Assembly: GCA_910584845.1 (NCBI GenBank)
Contig: CAJUDH010000001.1
Span: 309,431-373,430 of the forward strand
From: an uncultured Lachnospiraceae bacterium
GTDB taxonomy: Bacteria > Bacillota > Clostridia > Lachnospirales > Lachnospiraceae
DNA: 64,000 nt
Reading direction: 5' to 3'
Program-made: the position numbers and the translations under genes
The notes under the pieces: generated by a model
What the model saw: only the letters and a program-made list of their open reading frames with translations
What the model was told of the DNA's origin: nothing
Databases searched by the model: none
Part shown: positions 8,211 to 16,243 of the stretch, in pieces
Numbering within the stretch: the stretch's first letter is position 1
Layout: each line of letters begins with the position of its first letter

Positions 8211-11200
8211 TCACCTCATTACCTTTTCCAGTAAGGACTTGTAGCTGTCTACCACATCGTAGACCACCTTGCCGCCGGATATTGCCTTGAAGTGTTCCCT
8301 TGCGCAGTGGATTTTAGAATCCTCAATCATACGAAGCTGCATGGAATCCATAGACCCCTTCGTCTCTGCCACAAAATATACATGTTTCACTGACCCTTCG
8401 TAGAAGGCAATGGCCCAGTCCGGATTATAATGCCCCACTGGAGTAGGGATGTAAAAACCGTCCGGCAGCTTCACATACACCGCCACATCCACGTTCGAAT
8501 CCAATTCCGCAGCAAAGTCCCGCTCATTGTTGGAATCGTAAAGAATATGGTCATACAAATGCTTCCTGGCCTTCATTGCGTTCACGCCCAGTTTGCCTTT
8601 AGCGGCGGAAGCGGTGAATATCTCCATACCATAGTGTCCATCCAAGACGTCGTAAGTGATGTGCTCTATGATAGCCGTAGCCTTCTGGCCGTTGATCAGC
8701 GCTGCCGCCTTTCGGATAAACTCCTCCGGGTTGTCCTTAAATTGGTTAAACACTTGGGGCCGGACGCCCTGAAGAATCGCAATGACAGCTTTCCTCGTCA
8801 GGCCGGTTTCATCCACCAGTTTTCCGATCAAGTCATATTTTACGCCGCAATTGGCACTAGCCGTTACACCGTAGTTTGTTGTCCCTCCCTTCACAAAAGG
8901 ACTCCCGGAAAGCAGCCGGCCTTTGGATTCAATGGAATCCATGGCCCCGGACTCCACCCGGAAGTAAACCTTTGGCACGCGCAGCTTACTGTCAAGCGAT
9001 GCGATGGACTTTTTAACCAGCTCTTCCGTATCAAAGTCAACCACATAGGCCGACTTTGCGTTAATCCTTGACCACAAAGCTTTGAACTCCGGCATAGCCA
9101 GCTTTTCCTCATCAACCTGAAGTTCCACATTGTTGCTGCGGGCATCCTCCGGCTGCAGGCTCCTGGCATCGTAGACGGAATCCAAAATCGCAATGATATA
9201 ATCAACCGAATCCTCCACTTCCTCCGCTACTTTAACCTGGCCCACCGCTTTGTCCTCGTAATATTTATCTGTGAGCATGCCTTTGCGGTCAATGTACCCG
9301 TTGACGGCCATTTCATAATGGATTGCAAATGCAGTATCCTGGTCAATGGCATACTCGTTTCCTTTGCCGTCTTTGATAACTTTGCCAAGGAACAAGTCAA
9401 CGGTAACCGCACACGGACGGCCAACAACAGCTTCGGCTATTTCGGCCTGCAGGCCTTTGGCAAAGGAATCATAGCTCTCACTTGCAATGATCGTCAGCAC
9501 GTTTACATTATGGACGTCGTTACCGAGGGCGTTGGCATCCATACGCACTCCGTCCCGGTTGACACATAGGCGCAATCCACGGCCGACTTCCTGGCGTTTC
9601 CGGACATCGCTTCTGCTTTGCTTCAGCGTGCAGATTTGGAATACGTTAGGGTTATCCCAGCCCTCGCGAAGTGCCGAGTGGGAAAAGATAAAACGCACCG
9701 GTGAGCGCTTGGGGTCACAGTCTAAAAGAAGCTCTTTATTTTTCATAATCAGCTCATAGGCACTGATGTCGTCGGAAGTGGTTTCTTTCCTCCCCACCTT
9801 ACTGTTGACCATATTGCCTTTTTTGTCAACAGAGAAATAGCCGGCATGGGTCATGGACGCCTTTATGCTGTTCAGGTATTGGATATAGCCGTCTTCATCC
9901 ATAGAAATCTGCAGGCTGCTGATAATATCCTGATATTCCTCCTCGAACATGGCGGCATATTTGCCATTCACCGGTTGGCCTGCTGCATCATATTCCCGGT
10001 AATTCGCAACCTCGTCAATAAAAAACAGGCTCAGCACTTTAATGCCTTTGCGGAACAATTGGCGTTCCCTCTGGATATGGGTAAGGATCGTTTCGCGGAT
10101 CTGGATGCGGCGCAGCTGGCCTTCGTCCACTTTTCCAATCACGTCGCCGGCATAAATCTTAATACCGTTCAGGAACCCTACAGAGCCGTCGCGGCCATCA
10201 ATGGATTTCACTACAAACCCATTTCTGTATTCCTCCAGGCCATTGGAATAATTATAAAGGTTATCGCCGATTTTAACCACACGGCTTTTCTGCTTGATAC
10301 CGGTTGCCTGCTTCACGTCGAACTGCAGTGTGGCCGTAGGGTCCCTCTTTGAAAGGTTGATCCCTTCCAAGTATACATAGCTGTCCGTCGCCGTACTTCC
10401 GATTTTTGTAATGCCTTTGACCGCAATTTTTTTGACCAGGCACTTATTGTATGCTTCCATGGCATCCAAACGGTAAACCATGTTGTAGACACTGTCTGAT
10501 TTGTGTGTAGCCGAATATCGAAGCGTCAGTAGCGGATGGAATTCCTTAAGCCTCTCTTTCGTCTGTTTCCCTTCGACAGACTGGGGCTCGTCAATGATCA
10601 GGATCGGATTAGTCTTGGCAATAATGTCAATGGGCCTGCGGGAGCGGAACTCGTCCAGTTTCATGTAAATCCTTCTGGCATCTTTGCTTTTGGCGTTAAA
10701 CGCCTGGGAATTGATGATCATTACATGGATGGAACTATCCGACGCAAAGCGGTCCACCTCAGTCAGCCGGGAAGAATTATAGATGAAGAAACGGACTTTT
10801 TTCCCGTACTCTTCAGCAAAATGCCCCTGCGTCATCTCGAAAGACTTATACACGCCTTCACGGATGGCGATGCTGGGGACTACAACGATAAACTTGCTCC
10901 AGCCATATGCCCGGTTCAATTCATACATGGTTTTGATATAAGTATAGGTTTTACCCACGCCGGTCTCCATCTCAATCGTCAAGTTATACCCATCCCTACG
11001 GCCTTCCAGCTTATCCGACGGGGCAATCTGGTTCGCACGCTGGACTTTTTGCAGCTGTTCCAGTATCATCCGGTCGTCCAGCTCCGGGACGATCCGGTGG
11101 TTGCCCCAGCCGGTATAATCCTCTTCCTCATTCATCCCGATCTGAAACGTGCCCCCCCCTTTGTCCATCATGTAAGAAGGCGTCAGGTAGGGCTGCCCCG

Positions 11201-11267
11201 CAAACACGTCTGTGACCGCTTTTGCAGCATCGTCTTGAAATTTCTGATGCTTATATTGAATCCTCAT
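8211..11267 (-). CDS. res: Type III restriction enzyme, helicase-endonuclease subunit (Res)
   Basis: A 1018-residue SF2 helicase fused to an endonuclease. Walker A is TGVGKT at 102-107, Walker B LIIDEPQS with DEPQ at 226-229, motif III SAT at about 252, and motif VI GRGLRLC near 600. The C-terminal nuclease domain carries PD at 949-950 and ETK at 968-970, the PD-(D/E)XK active site. Together with a Mod subunit it should translocate on DNA and cut it when unmethylated sites meet. The start has AAGGAGGT with ideal spacing, and lies 13 bases after the Mod2 stop, so Mod2 is its natural partner. All motifs look intact and the length is normal. Confidence 0.95.
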   Translation of the reverse strand: MRIQYKHQKFQDDAAKAVTDVFAGQPYLTPSYMMDKGGGTFQIGMNEEEDYTGWGNHRIVPELDDRMILEQLQKVQRANQIAPSDKLEGRRDGYNLTIEMETGVGKTYTYIKTMYELNRAYGWSKFIVVVPSIAIREGVYKSFEMTQGHFAEEYGKKVRFFIYNSSRLTEVDRFASDSSIHVMIINSQAFNAKSKDARRIYMKLDEFRSRRPIDIIAKTNPILIIDEPQSVEGKQTKERLKEFHPLLTLRYSATHKSDSVYNMVYRLDAMEAYNKCLVKKIAVKGITKIGSTATDSYVYLEGINLSKRDPTATLQFDVKQATGIKQKSRVVKIGDNLYNYSNGLEEYRNGFVVKSIDGRDGSVGFLNGIKIYAGDVIGKVDEGQLRRIQIRETILTHIQRERQLFRKGIKVLSLFFIDEVANYREYDAAGQPVNGKYAAMFEEEYQDIISSLQISMDEDGYIQYLNSIKASMTHAGYFSVDKKGNMVNSKVGRKETTSDDISAYELIMKNKELLLDCDPKRSPVRFIFSHSALREGWDNPNVFQICTLKQSRSDVRKRQEVGRGLRLCVNRDGVRMDANALGNDVHNVNVLTIIASESYDSFAKGLQAEIAEAVVGRPCAVTVDLFLGKVIKDGKGNEYAIDQDTAFAIHYEMAVNGYIDRKGMLTDKYYEDKAVGQVKVAEEVEDSVDYIIAILDSVYDARSLQPEDARSNNVELQVDEEKLAMPEFKALWSRINAKSAYVVDFDTEELVKKSIASLDSKLRVPKVYFRVESGAMDSIESKGRLLSGSPFVKGGTTNYGVTASANCGVKYDLIGKLVDETGLTRKAVIAILQGVRPQVFNQFKDNPEEFIRKAAALINGQKATAIIEHITYDVLDGHYGMEIFTASAAKGKLGVNAMKARKHLYDHILYDSNNERDFAAELDSNVDVAVYVKLPDGFYIPTPVGHYNPDWAIAFYEGSVKHVYFVAETKGSMDSMQLRMIEDSKIHCAREHFKAISGGKVVYDVVDSYKSLLEKVMR

Positions 11268-11280
11268 GGGATTACCTCCT

Positions 11281-13209
11281 TCAGATAACCTTCACCCTGG
11301 TATCCGGGGCCAACGCCTTAAAAACCTCGCCTACATTGATTTTTGCAGGGCTGGCCCGAAAGCCGCCGTCACAAAAGACAGCGCGCAGCGGCTGGCGTCT
11401 GGCAATGGTTTTGATAACAGAGTCCGGAATATCTTGATCGAAGCAGGCGATTAAGCTTCCATTGTTATAGGTATGGACCGTACAGCCATGCATCTGCTCG
11501 GAGGTATATGGCATAGAAAGCGGAAGCCCCCATTCCAGCAGGCATCCAAAGAGAAGGTCAAGGCCGGTGCGGTCCGGTTTCACATTAGATTCAAGCAATG
11601 AAAGCATGCCCTGGCTGTAGTCGCCCGGGGCATAATACACATCGTTCATATTGCTTGCATCTAACTTGAAAACCCGAAACCCTACATCCGTCTCCTGGGC
11701 CAACGGATGGTTCTCGCTTTTAATCCTTTTTCCGGCACGGCGTATACGTTCTTTTGCAACTTCGGAAAGGACATGCGGCACCCCGTTTTTGTCGCATAAC
11801 GCAATTGCGTTTTTCAGCACCCTCTTTTTGTCGTTCGCTGCATGTGCAAGGCTATTGTCAAGGTCCTCCGGAAGTTGAACCATGATAAAACGCCTGCGGC
11901 CGCCGTCTTCCGCATTCAGCTGCATTACCGCATCAGCAGTCGTACCCGAGCCGCTAAAGAAATCCATAATGACGGCTTCCCTGTTATCTTTGACCAGGCC
12001 TATTATGTATTTCAAAAGCTTAACCGGCTTCGGGGTATCAAATACATCTTCCGGCATTAGGCTAAGCAGCTCATACTTTGCCTGCCGGTTATGCCCTGTA
12101 GCCTCCAAATCTATCCAAAGGGAAGAAGGAGGCAGCCCTTCCATGTCACATAAATAAGTCCTCCTCTTTATATTTGTCTGATCTGCGTTGAAATAAACTT
12201 CCCCCGTTTCCATTTTTTGCTGCAAGGTCTCTTTCGACCAACGCCATCCGTTTTTGGGTGGTTGGATGATATTTCCATTCGGAGCCGCAATCGTATACCG
12301 GAGGTTCGCCCGATAATTGGGCGAATTGAGGGGATTGCCGTCAAACCAGGCCCCCTTAGGGTCATGATCCGGATTTTTAAAATGTTTCCGTTTGCTTTTG
12401 TCTTGTATTTTTTCCGGTTGCCATAAAGGCTGTTTCGAGTAAATAAGCGTGTAATTATGGTCCCCCGAAAACTGTTTCGCATCATTATTGCTATTGTCTG
12501 AAGAGCGCCAGACGGCAGAACATACAAAACAGGATTCCCCAAAAATCTCATTGCATATTTTTACGAGGTCCGCGTTCTCGTGGTCGTCAATGGAAATAAA
12601 GATTACCCCATCGTCTGTAAGGAGGTTCCTGGCAATTAAAAGCCTTGCATACATCATGGAACACCAATCCGAGTGGAACCTTCCTGCATTTTCCGGATTT
12701 AGAAAAAGTTTATCCCCGTTTTCGTCATAGACGCCCATTGCCTCCTTATAGTCCTCCTGGCCCACCCGGAAATTGTCTCTATATATAAAATCCTTACCGG
12801 TATTATAAGGGGGGTCTATGTAGATAATTTTTATTGCGCCAAGATAGCTTTCTTGAAGCAGCTTTAATACGCTTAAGTTATCCCCTTCAATATACAAATT
12901 GCCTGTACGCCCCCAATCTACGCTCTCGTCAATATAGGGCCTAAGAGTAAGCCGGACGGCTTTATTTGCCTCCATTATAGCAGCTTTCTTTCCTACCCAA
13001 GTAAACTCATAAGCCTCATCGCCCTCTAGCACTTCGTCAGATAACATCTGGCGCAGCCGCTCAAAATTAACGGCCCTTTTATATGCCTTCCGGCCTGGGG
13101 CGCTATGTTTTTCGTCTAGGGCCTCAGTTATACAGTTAGGGAAAAGGGCCGCCAGCTTGTCGATATTTTTTGCAGCCATATTGGCAGACTCCATCCTCAT
13201 CCTCTCCAT
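11281..13209 (-). CDS. mod: Type III restriction-modification DNA methyltransferase (Mod2)
   Basis: A 642-residue beta-group DNA methyltransferase, first gene of the island. DPPYNTG lies at 132-138 and DFFSGSGTT at 416-424. It pairs with the Res gene that starts 13 bases downstream. The N-terminal 150 and C-terminal 100 residues resemble Mod1 strongly (shared RAVNFERLRQ-, YEFTWVGKKAAI-, NLYIEGDNL-like blocks), while the central recognition region does not. The leader is also shared: CTGGAGGAAAT lies before both start codons, followed in each by ATG-x6-ATG-x3-ATGGAG. These facts point to duplication followed by change of target specificity. Confidence 0.92.
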   Translation of the reverse strand: MERMRMESANMAAKNIDKLAALFPNCITEALDEKHSAPGRKAYKRAVNFERLRQMLSDEVLEGDEAYEFTWVGKKAAIMEANKAVRLTLRPYIDESVDWGRTGNLYIEGDNLSVLKLLQESYLGAIKIIYIDPPYNTGKDFIYRDNFRVGQEDYKEAMGVYDENGDKLFLNPENAGRFHSDWCSMMYARLLIARNLLTDDGVIFISIDDHENADLVKICNEIFGESCFVCSAVWRSSDNSNNDAKQFSGDHNYTLIYSKQPLWQPEKIQDKSKRKHFKNPDHDPKGAWFDGNPLNSPNYRANLRYTIAAPNGNIIQPPKNGWRWSKETLQQKMETGEVYFNADQTNIKRRTYLCDMEGLPPSSLWIDLEATGHNRQAKYELLSLMPEDVFDTPKPVKLLKYIIGLVKDNREAVIMDFFSGSGTTADAVMQLNAEDGGRRRFIMVQLPEDLDNSLAHAANDKKRVLKNAIALCDKNGVPHVLSEVAKERIRRAGKRIKSENHPLAQETDVGFRVFKLDASNMNDVYYAPGDYSQGMLSLLESNVKPDRTGLDLLFGCLLEWGLPLSMPYTSEQMHGCTVHTYNNGSLIACFDQDIPDSVIKTIARRQPLRAVFCDGGFRASPAKINVGEVFKALAPDTRVKVI

Positions 13210-13287
13210 AATCCGATTTCCTCCAGGTTTTTCAGCTTATTCTGGTTGTCGTTCCAGCCTCCGAAGAGGATCCGGCCCCTCCTTCCC

Positions 13288-14748
13288 TTAGCCGGCCTGC
13301 CCCTTGGAAAGCAAGGCAACCGCCTCCACATGGACGCTCCAAGGAAACATATCTATTGCCCTCACCTTTTCCGCCCTGTACCCGGCTTCGCACAAATATT
13401 TCAAATCCCTTGCCAGCGTAGCCGGGTCGCAGCTGACATAAATAATCCGCTCCGGGGCCATCTTTATCATCGTATCTAAACACAGTTTATCGCACCCTTT
13501 CCTTGGCGGGTCTACCACAACCACATCGGCGTGGAGCTGCTTACGCCCATATTGTTCCGGGAATACCTCCTCTGCTTTTCCGGCAAAAAACTCCACATTG
13601 CCAATACCGTTGAGTTCTGCGTTGGCCCGGGCATCCTCTATGGCCTCCCGGACTACTTCCACACCGTAAACCATCCTGGCCTTTTTTGCCAAAAACAAGG
13701 AAATCGTCCCAATGCCGCAATATAAGTCCCAAACCGTCTCCGTGCCGGCCAATTGGGCAAAATCCATAACCGTATGGTAAAGCCGCTCTGTCTGCGCCGG
13801 GTTTACCTGGAAAAAAGACATGGGCGAAATCCGGTATTGTATATCTCCTATATAATCAATAATAGTACCCGGGCCATATAAATCCACCGTCTCTTTGCCC
13901 ATAATGACATTTGTCTGTTCGCGGTTAATGTTGCAGGAAACAGAAACGATCCGGGAATCCCCACAAGGCAGGCCAATCAGCCGCTCCACCAGCACGCCGG
14001 CCTCCGTAAGTTCTTCCACCCTGCCGTTGACCACCAGGCACACCATAATCTGGCCCGTCCGGAAAGCTTTCCGGATAAATACGTGGCGCACCAGCCCGGT
14101 ATGGCTTTCTTCATGGTATGGCAAAATTCCGTATTCCTCCATATACGCCCGGATGCAAGCTAAAATCCCCTTGTTTTCCGCTGCCCCCAACAGGCAATCC
14201 TCGTTTTCAATAATTACATGGGTCCGGCTGGCATAGAACCCCGTGATAACGCCCCCCTCCTTATTCCGGCCAAAAGGAAATTGGGCTTTGTTGCGGTAAC
14301 GCCACGGCTTTTCCATCCCCAAAATAGGGTAAACCAGTACGGGCGGGCCTCCTTTTCCTATTTCACGGTTATCCCCCTGCCTTGGAGCCCCCTTTTCGTC
14401 TACCATCTGCAGGTTCCCGATGCCACCGATCCTCCTTAGGTTATTGCAGATTTTATTTTCCTTGAAACAAAGCTGTTTTTTATAGTCCATAGCCTGAAGC
14501 TGGCAGCCGCCGCATCGGCGGGCCTTAGGGCAAAGAGGTTCCCTTCTATAGGGGGAGGGTTCCAGCACACGCATAAGGCGGGCATATCCATAAGACTTTT
14601 TCACTTTTGTAACTTTGGCTTCCACCAAGTCCCCAATGACCGCGTCTTTAATAAACCAAGTAAACCCGTCTGCCTTGCCGATGCCTTCTCCGTTATCTCC
14701 AATATCTGCCACCTTAACTTGAAACACCTCATTTTTTTTCTTATCCAT
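13288..14748 (-). CDS. rlmD: 23S rRNA (uracil-C5)-methyltransferase, RumA/RlmCD type
   Basis: About 486 residues. An N-terminal TRAM domain (FQVKVADIGDNGEGIG onward) precedes a Cys cluster (CPKARRCGGCQ) typical of the 4Fe-4S site of RumA-type enzymes, then the class I AdoMet fold with DLYCGIGTISL and VVVDPPRKGC, and the catalytic loop YVSCDPATLARDL containing the nucleophilic Cys. The enzyme makes 5-methyluridine in 23S rRNA. The start at 14748 is preferred because GGAGG lies 10 bases upstream; an ATG seven codons earlier (14769) lacks such a site. It stands between the restriction island and a 420-base gap. Confidence 0.93.
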   Translation of the reverse strand: MDKKKNEVFQVKVADIGDNGEGIGKADGFTWFIKDAVIGDLVEAKVTKVKKSYGYARLMRVLEPSPYRREPLCPKARRCGGCQLQAMDYKKQLCFKENKICNNLRRIGGIGNLQMVDEKGAPRQGDNREIGKGGPPVLVYPILGMEKPWRYRNKAQFPFGRNKEGGVITGFYASRTHVIIENEDCLLGAAENKGILACIRAYMEEYGILPYHEESHTGLVRHVFIRKAFRTGQIMVCLVVNGRVEELTEAGVLVERLIGLPCGDSRIVSVSCNINREQTNVIMGKETVDLYGPGTIIDYIGDIQYRISPMSFFQVNPAQTERLYHTVMDFAQLAGTETVWDLYCGIGTISLFLAKKARMVYGVEVVREAIEDARANAELNGIGNVEFFAGKAEEVFPEQYGRKQLHADVVVVDPPRKGCDKLCLDTMIKMAPERIIYVSCDPATLARDLKYLCEAGYRAEKVRAIDMFPWSVHVEAVALLSKGQAG

Positions 14749-14873
14749 AGCCGCCCCGCCTCCATCCATATTTCCGGATTCCCCCGCCTTTTTCCATATT
14801 TGACCATTTTTATTTGGGAAAACGTTAGATTTTCTTCGTATTTTTTCGAATTCCTTTATAAATTACACAAACT

Positions 14874-14902
14874 TTGTACACATTTTTATTGTATTATATA
14901 AC
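14874..14902 (+). promoter_or_regulatory. SigA-type promoter without a following gene start
   Basis: TTGTAC (14874-14879) and TATAAC (14897-14902) are spaced by 17 bases. A transcript would begin near 14909 and run through about 220 bases into the hairpin at 15129-15183. The only plus-strand frame here would need the ATG at 14904, which lies upstream of the predicted start of transcription, so a non-coding transcript is more likely. Confidence 0.35.
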
Positions 14903-14904
14903 CA

Positions 14905-15128
14905 TGATGCAGCTACGGAAAACACCAACCCAAGAATTGCATCATGGTAATGGATCAACGGTCCGTTATTCCTTACATATAGAACCCGATGGCAAACAGC
15001 GCGCAACCGTTGTCGGGTTCGCCAAACGAATCGTTGTTTCTGGCTTGCAGGTTCCTGATTTAAGCAGGCAGGCCGAAACACTTTACATAGATGAGTTGTA
15101 TTCTTTGCATACACAAACTACCTCCTAA
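14905..15128 (+). other. Gene-free stretch; possible small RNA body
   Basis: No convincing coding sequence exists between 14770 and 15191. Short frames on both strands (plus 14904-15128, minus 14863-15114) have no ribosome site and match no family I know. The stretch lies between a promoter-like pair and a very strong hairpin, which is the layout of a small RNA gene antiparallel to its neighbours. Nothing in its sequence identifies an RNA class. Confidence 0.25.
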
Positions 15129-15183
15129 AGAGGGCTGCCGCAAAATTTTAAAGACAATAATTAAAATTTTGCGGCAGCCCTCT
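15129..15183. terminator. Perfect 22-bp inverted repeat, probable bidirectional terminator
   Basis: The arms 15129-15150 and 15162-15183 are perfectly complementary over 22 bases with an 11-base loop. The outer half is GC-rich (GGGCTGCCGC) and the inner half is AAAATTTTA. It lies 8 bases beyond the yhaM stop, so it should end that transcript on the minus strand, and it could also end a plus-strand transcript arriving from 14909. Only short T runs follow on either side. Confidence 0.75.
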
Positions 15184-15191
15184 GTTTCTCC

Positions 15192-16139
15192 TTATTCTTC
15201 TGTCGTCCTGCGGATGTTCGTCTCCAACAGCCGGTTATAGCCCAGCCATCCCGAATGGCTTGTAGCGCCTTGCAATGCCTCGATCATGGTTTCCATCTTC
15301 GCATCTGCGTTGTCGGCAAAATTCAAAGCCAAGGCCTCTAAAAGCGCCGGTTTTTTTGGCGACCCATATTCCAGCTCCCCATGATGGGCCAAAATGCAAT
15401 GTTTCAGTTCTGCCGCCAAACGGTCCGGAAATTCAGGGATCGAACGGATCCGTTGGGAAACCATCTCCGTGCCAATAATGATGTGGCCAAGCAGCTGGCC
15501 GTCGTCTGTGTAGTCATTTTCAGGAAATGCCGACAATTCTTTTGTTTTGCCAATATCATGGAATATGGCGGCAGCCAGCAGCAAGTCCCTGTTTAACATA
15601 GGGTAAGCCCGGGAAAAATAATCGCACATTTTCGCCACGCTAAGGGTGTGCTCCAGCAACCCGCCCACAAATCCATGGTGGACGCTCTTTGCCGCACTGT
15701 GGAATTTAAAAGCCTTCACAAACGCCCCGTCCTCCACAAAATAACTGTCTACCAGTTTTTTCAGGGAAGGGGTTTTTATGGTAGCAATAAGCCCCAGCAG
15801 CTCTTTAAACATTTCCTCCACGTCCTTTGTGGATACGGGAAGGTAGTCTGCCGCCACGTATTCCCCTTCGTCCGCTTTGCGGATCCGTTCCACGTTCAGC
15901 TGGTACGCACCCATAAATACACTCACGTCCGCATCCACGCACACATAGTCCATGGCTTCAAAACTCCTCACGCCCGGGGAATGCAAATTCCAGATCTTTG
16001 CATCTACCGTACCGGTTTTGTCTTGCAGCATCAGCCGGCCATATTCTTTCCCTGCTTTGGTAAGCGCTATCTGTTTGCTCTTGCACAGATAAACTTCCGA
16101 AATACGCATGCCCTCTCTCAAGCTGTCAATATATTTCAT
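15192..16139 (-). CDS. yhaM: 3'-5' exoribonuclease YhaM-type (OB fold plus HD domain)
   Basis: At 315 residues this matches the usual YhaM length. Residues about 10-95 form an OB-type nucleic-acid-binding fold (RLMLQDKTGTVDAKIW), and residues about 150-300 an HD phosphohydrolase domain with HHGFVGGLLEHT, FHDIGK (His194-Asp195) and ILAHHGE as metal ligands. The enzyme trims RNA, and in some species single-stranded DNA, from the 3' end in the cytoplasm. It lies downstream of the HtrA-like gene on the same strand with about 100 bases between that contain a long foldback sequence. Confidence 0.92.
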   Translation of the reverse strand: MKYIDSLREGMRISEVYLCKSKQIALTKAGKEYGRLMLQDKTGTVDAKIWNLHSPGVRSFEAMDYVCVDADVSVFMGAYQLNVERIRKADEGEYVAADYLPVSTKDVEEMFKELLGLIATIKTPSLKKLVDSYFVEDGAFVKAFKFHSAAKSVHHGFVGGLLEHTLSVAKMCDYFSRAYPMLNRDLLLAAAIFHDIGKTKELSAFPENDYTDDGQLLGHIIIGTEMVSQRIRSIPEFPDRLAAELKHCILAHHGELEYGSPKKPALLEALALNFADNADAKMETMIEALQGATSHSGWLGYNRLLETNIRRTTEE

Positions 16140-16166
16140 TCCTGTCCTCTTTTCTTGCCTTTATCC

Positions 16167-16243
16167 CAGGCAAGGCTTGGCGCCTGGCAAACACTTGCGG
16201 TTCCAATCCGTCCCTTGGCTTGCCAAAGCGCCGGCCTTGCCTG
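16167..16243. repeat. Long imperfect foldback between the HtrA-like gene and yhaM
   Basis: Outer arms 16167-16176 (CAGGCAAGGC) and 16234-16243 (GCCTTGCCTG) pair perfectly, and further partly matching blocks (GGCGCC, TTGGC/GCCAA) continue inward. The structure begins directly after the stop of the HtrA-like gene. No T run follows on the minus strand, so it is more likely an RNA-stabilising or palindromic intergenic element than a plain terminator. Confidence 0.5.

Noticed and set aside
10536..11288. 250-codon plus-strand frame inside res
   Set aside because: Antisense to the Walker A and B region of Res; no start signal.
14904..15128. Small plus-strand protein of about 74 residues
   Set aside because: The ATG lies upstream of the predicted transcription start, and no ribosome site is present.
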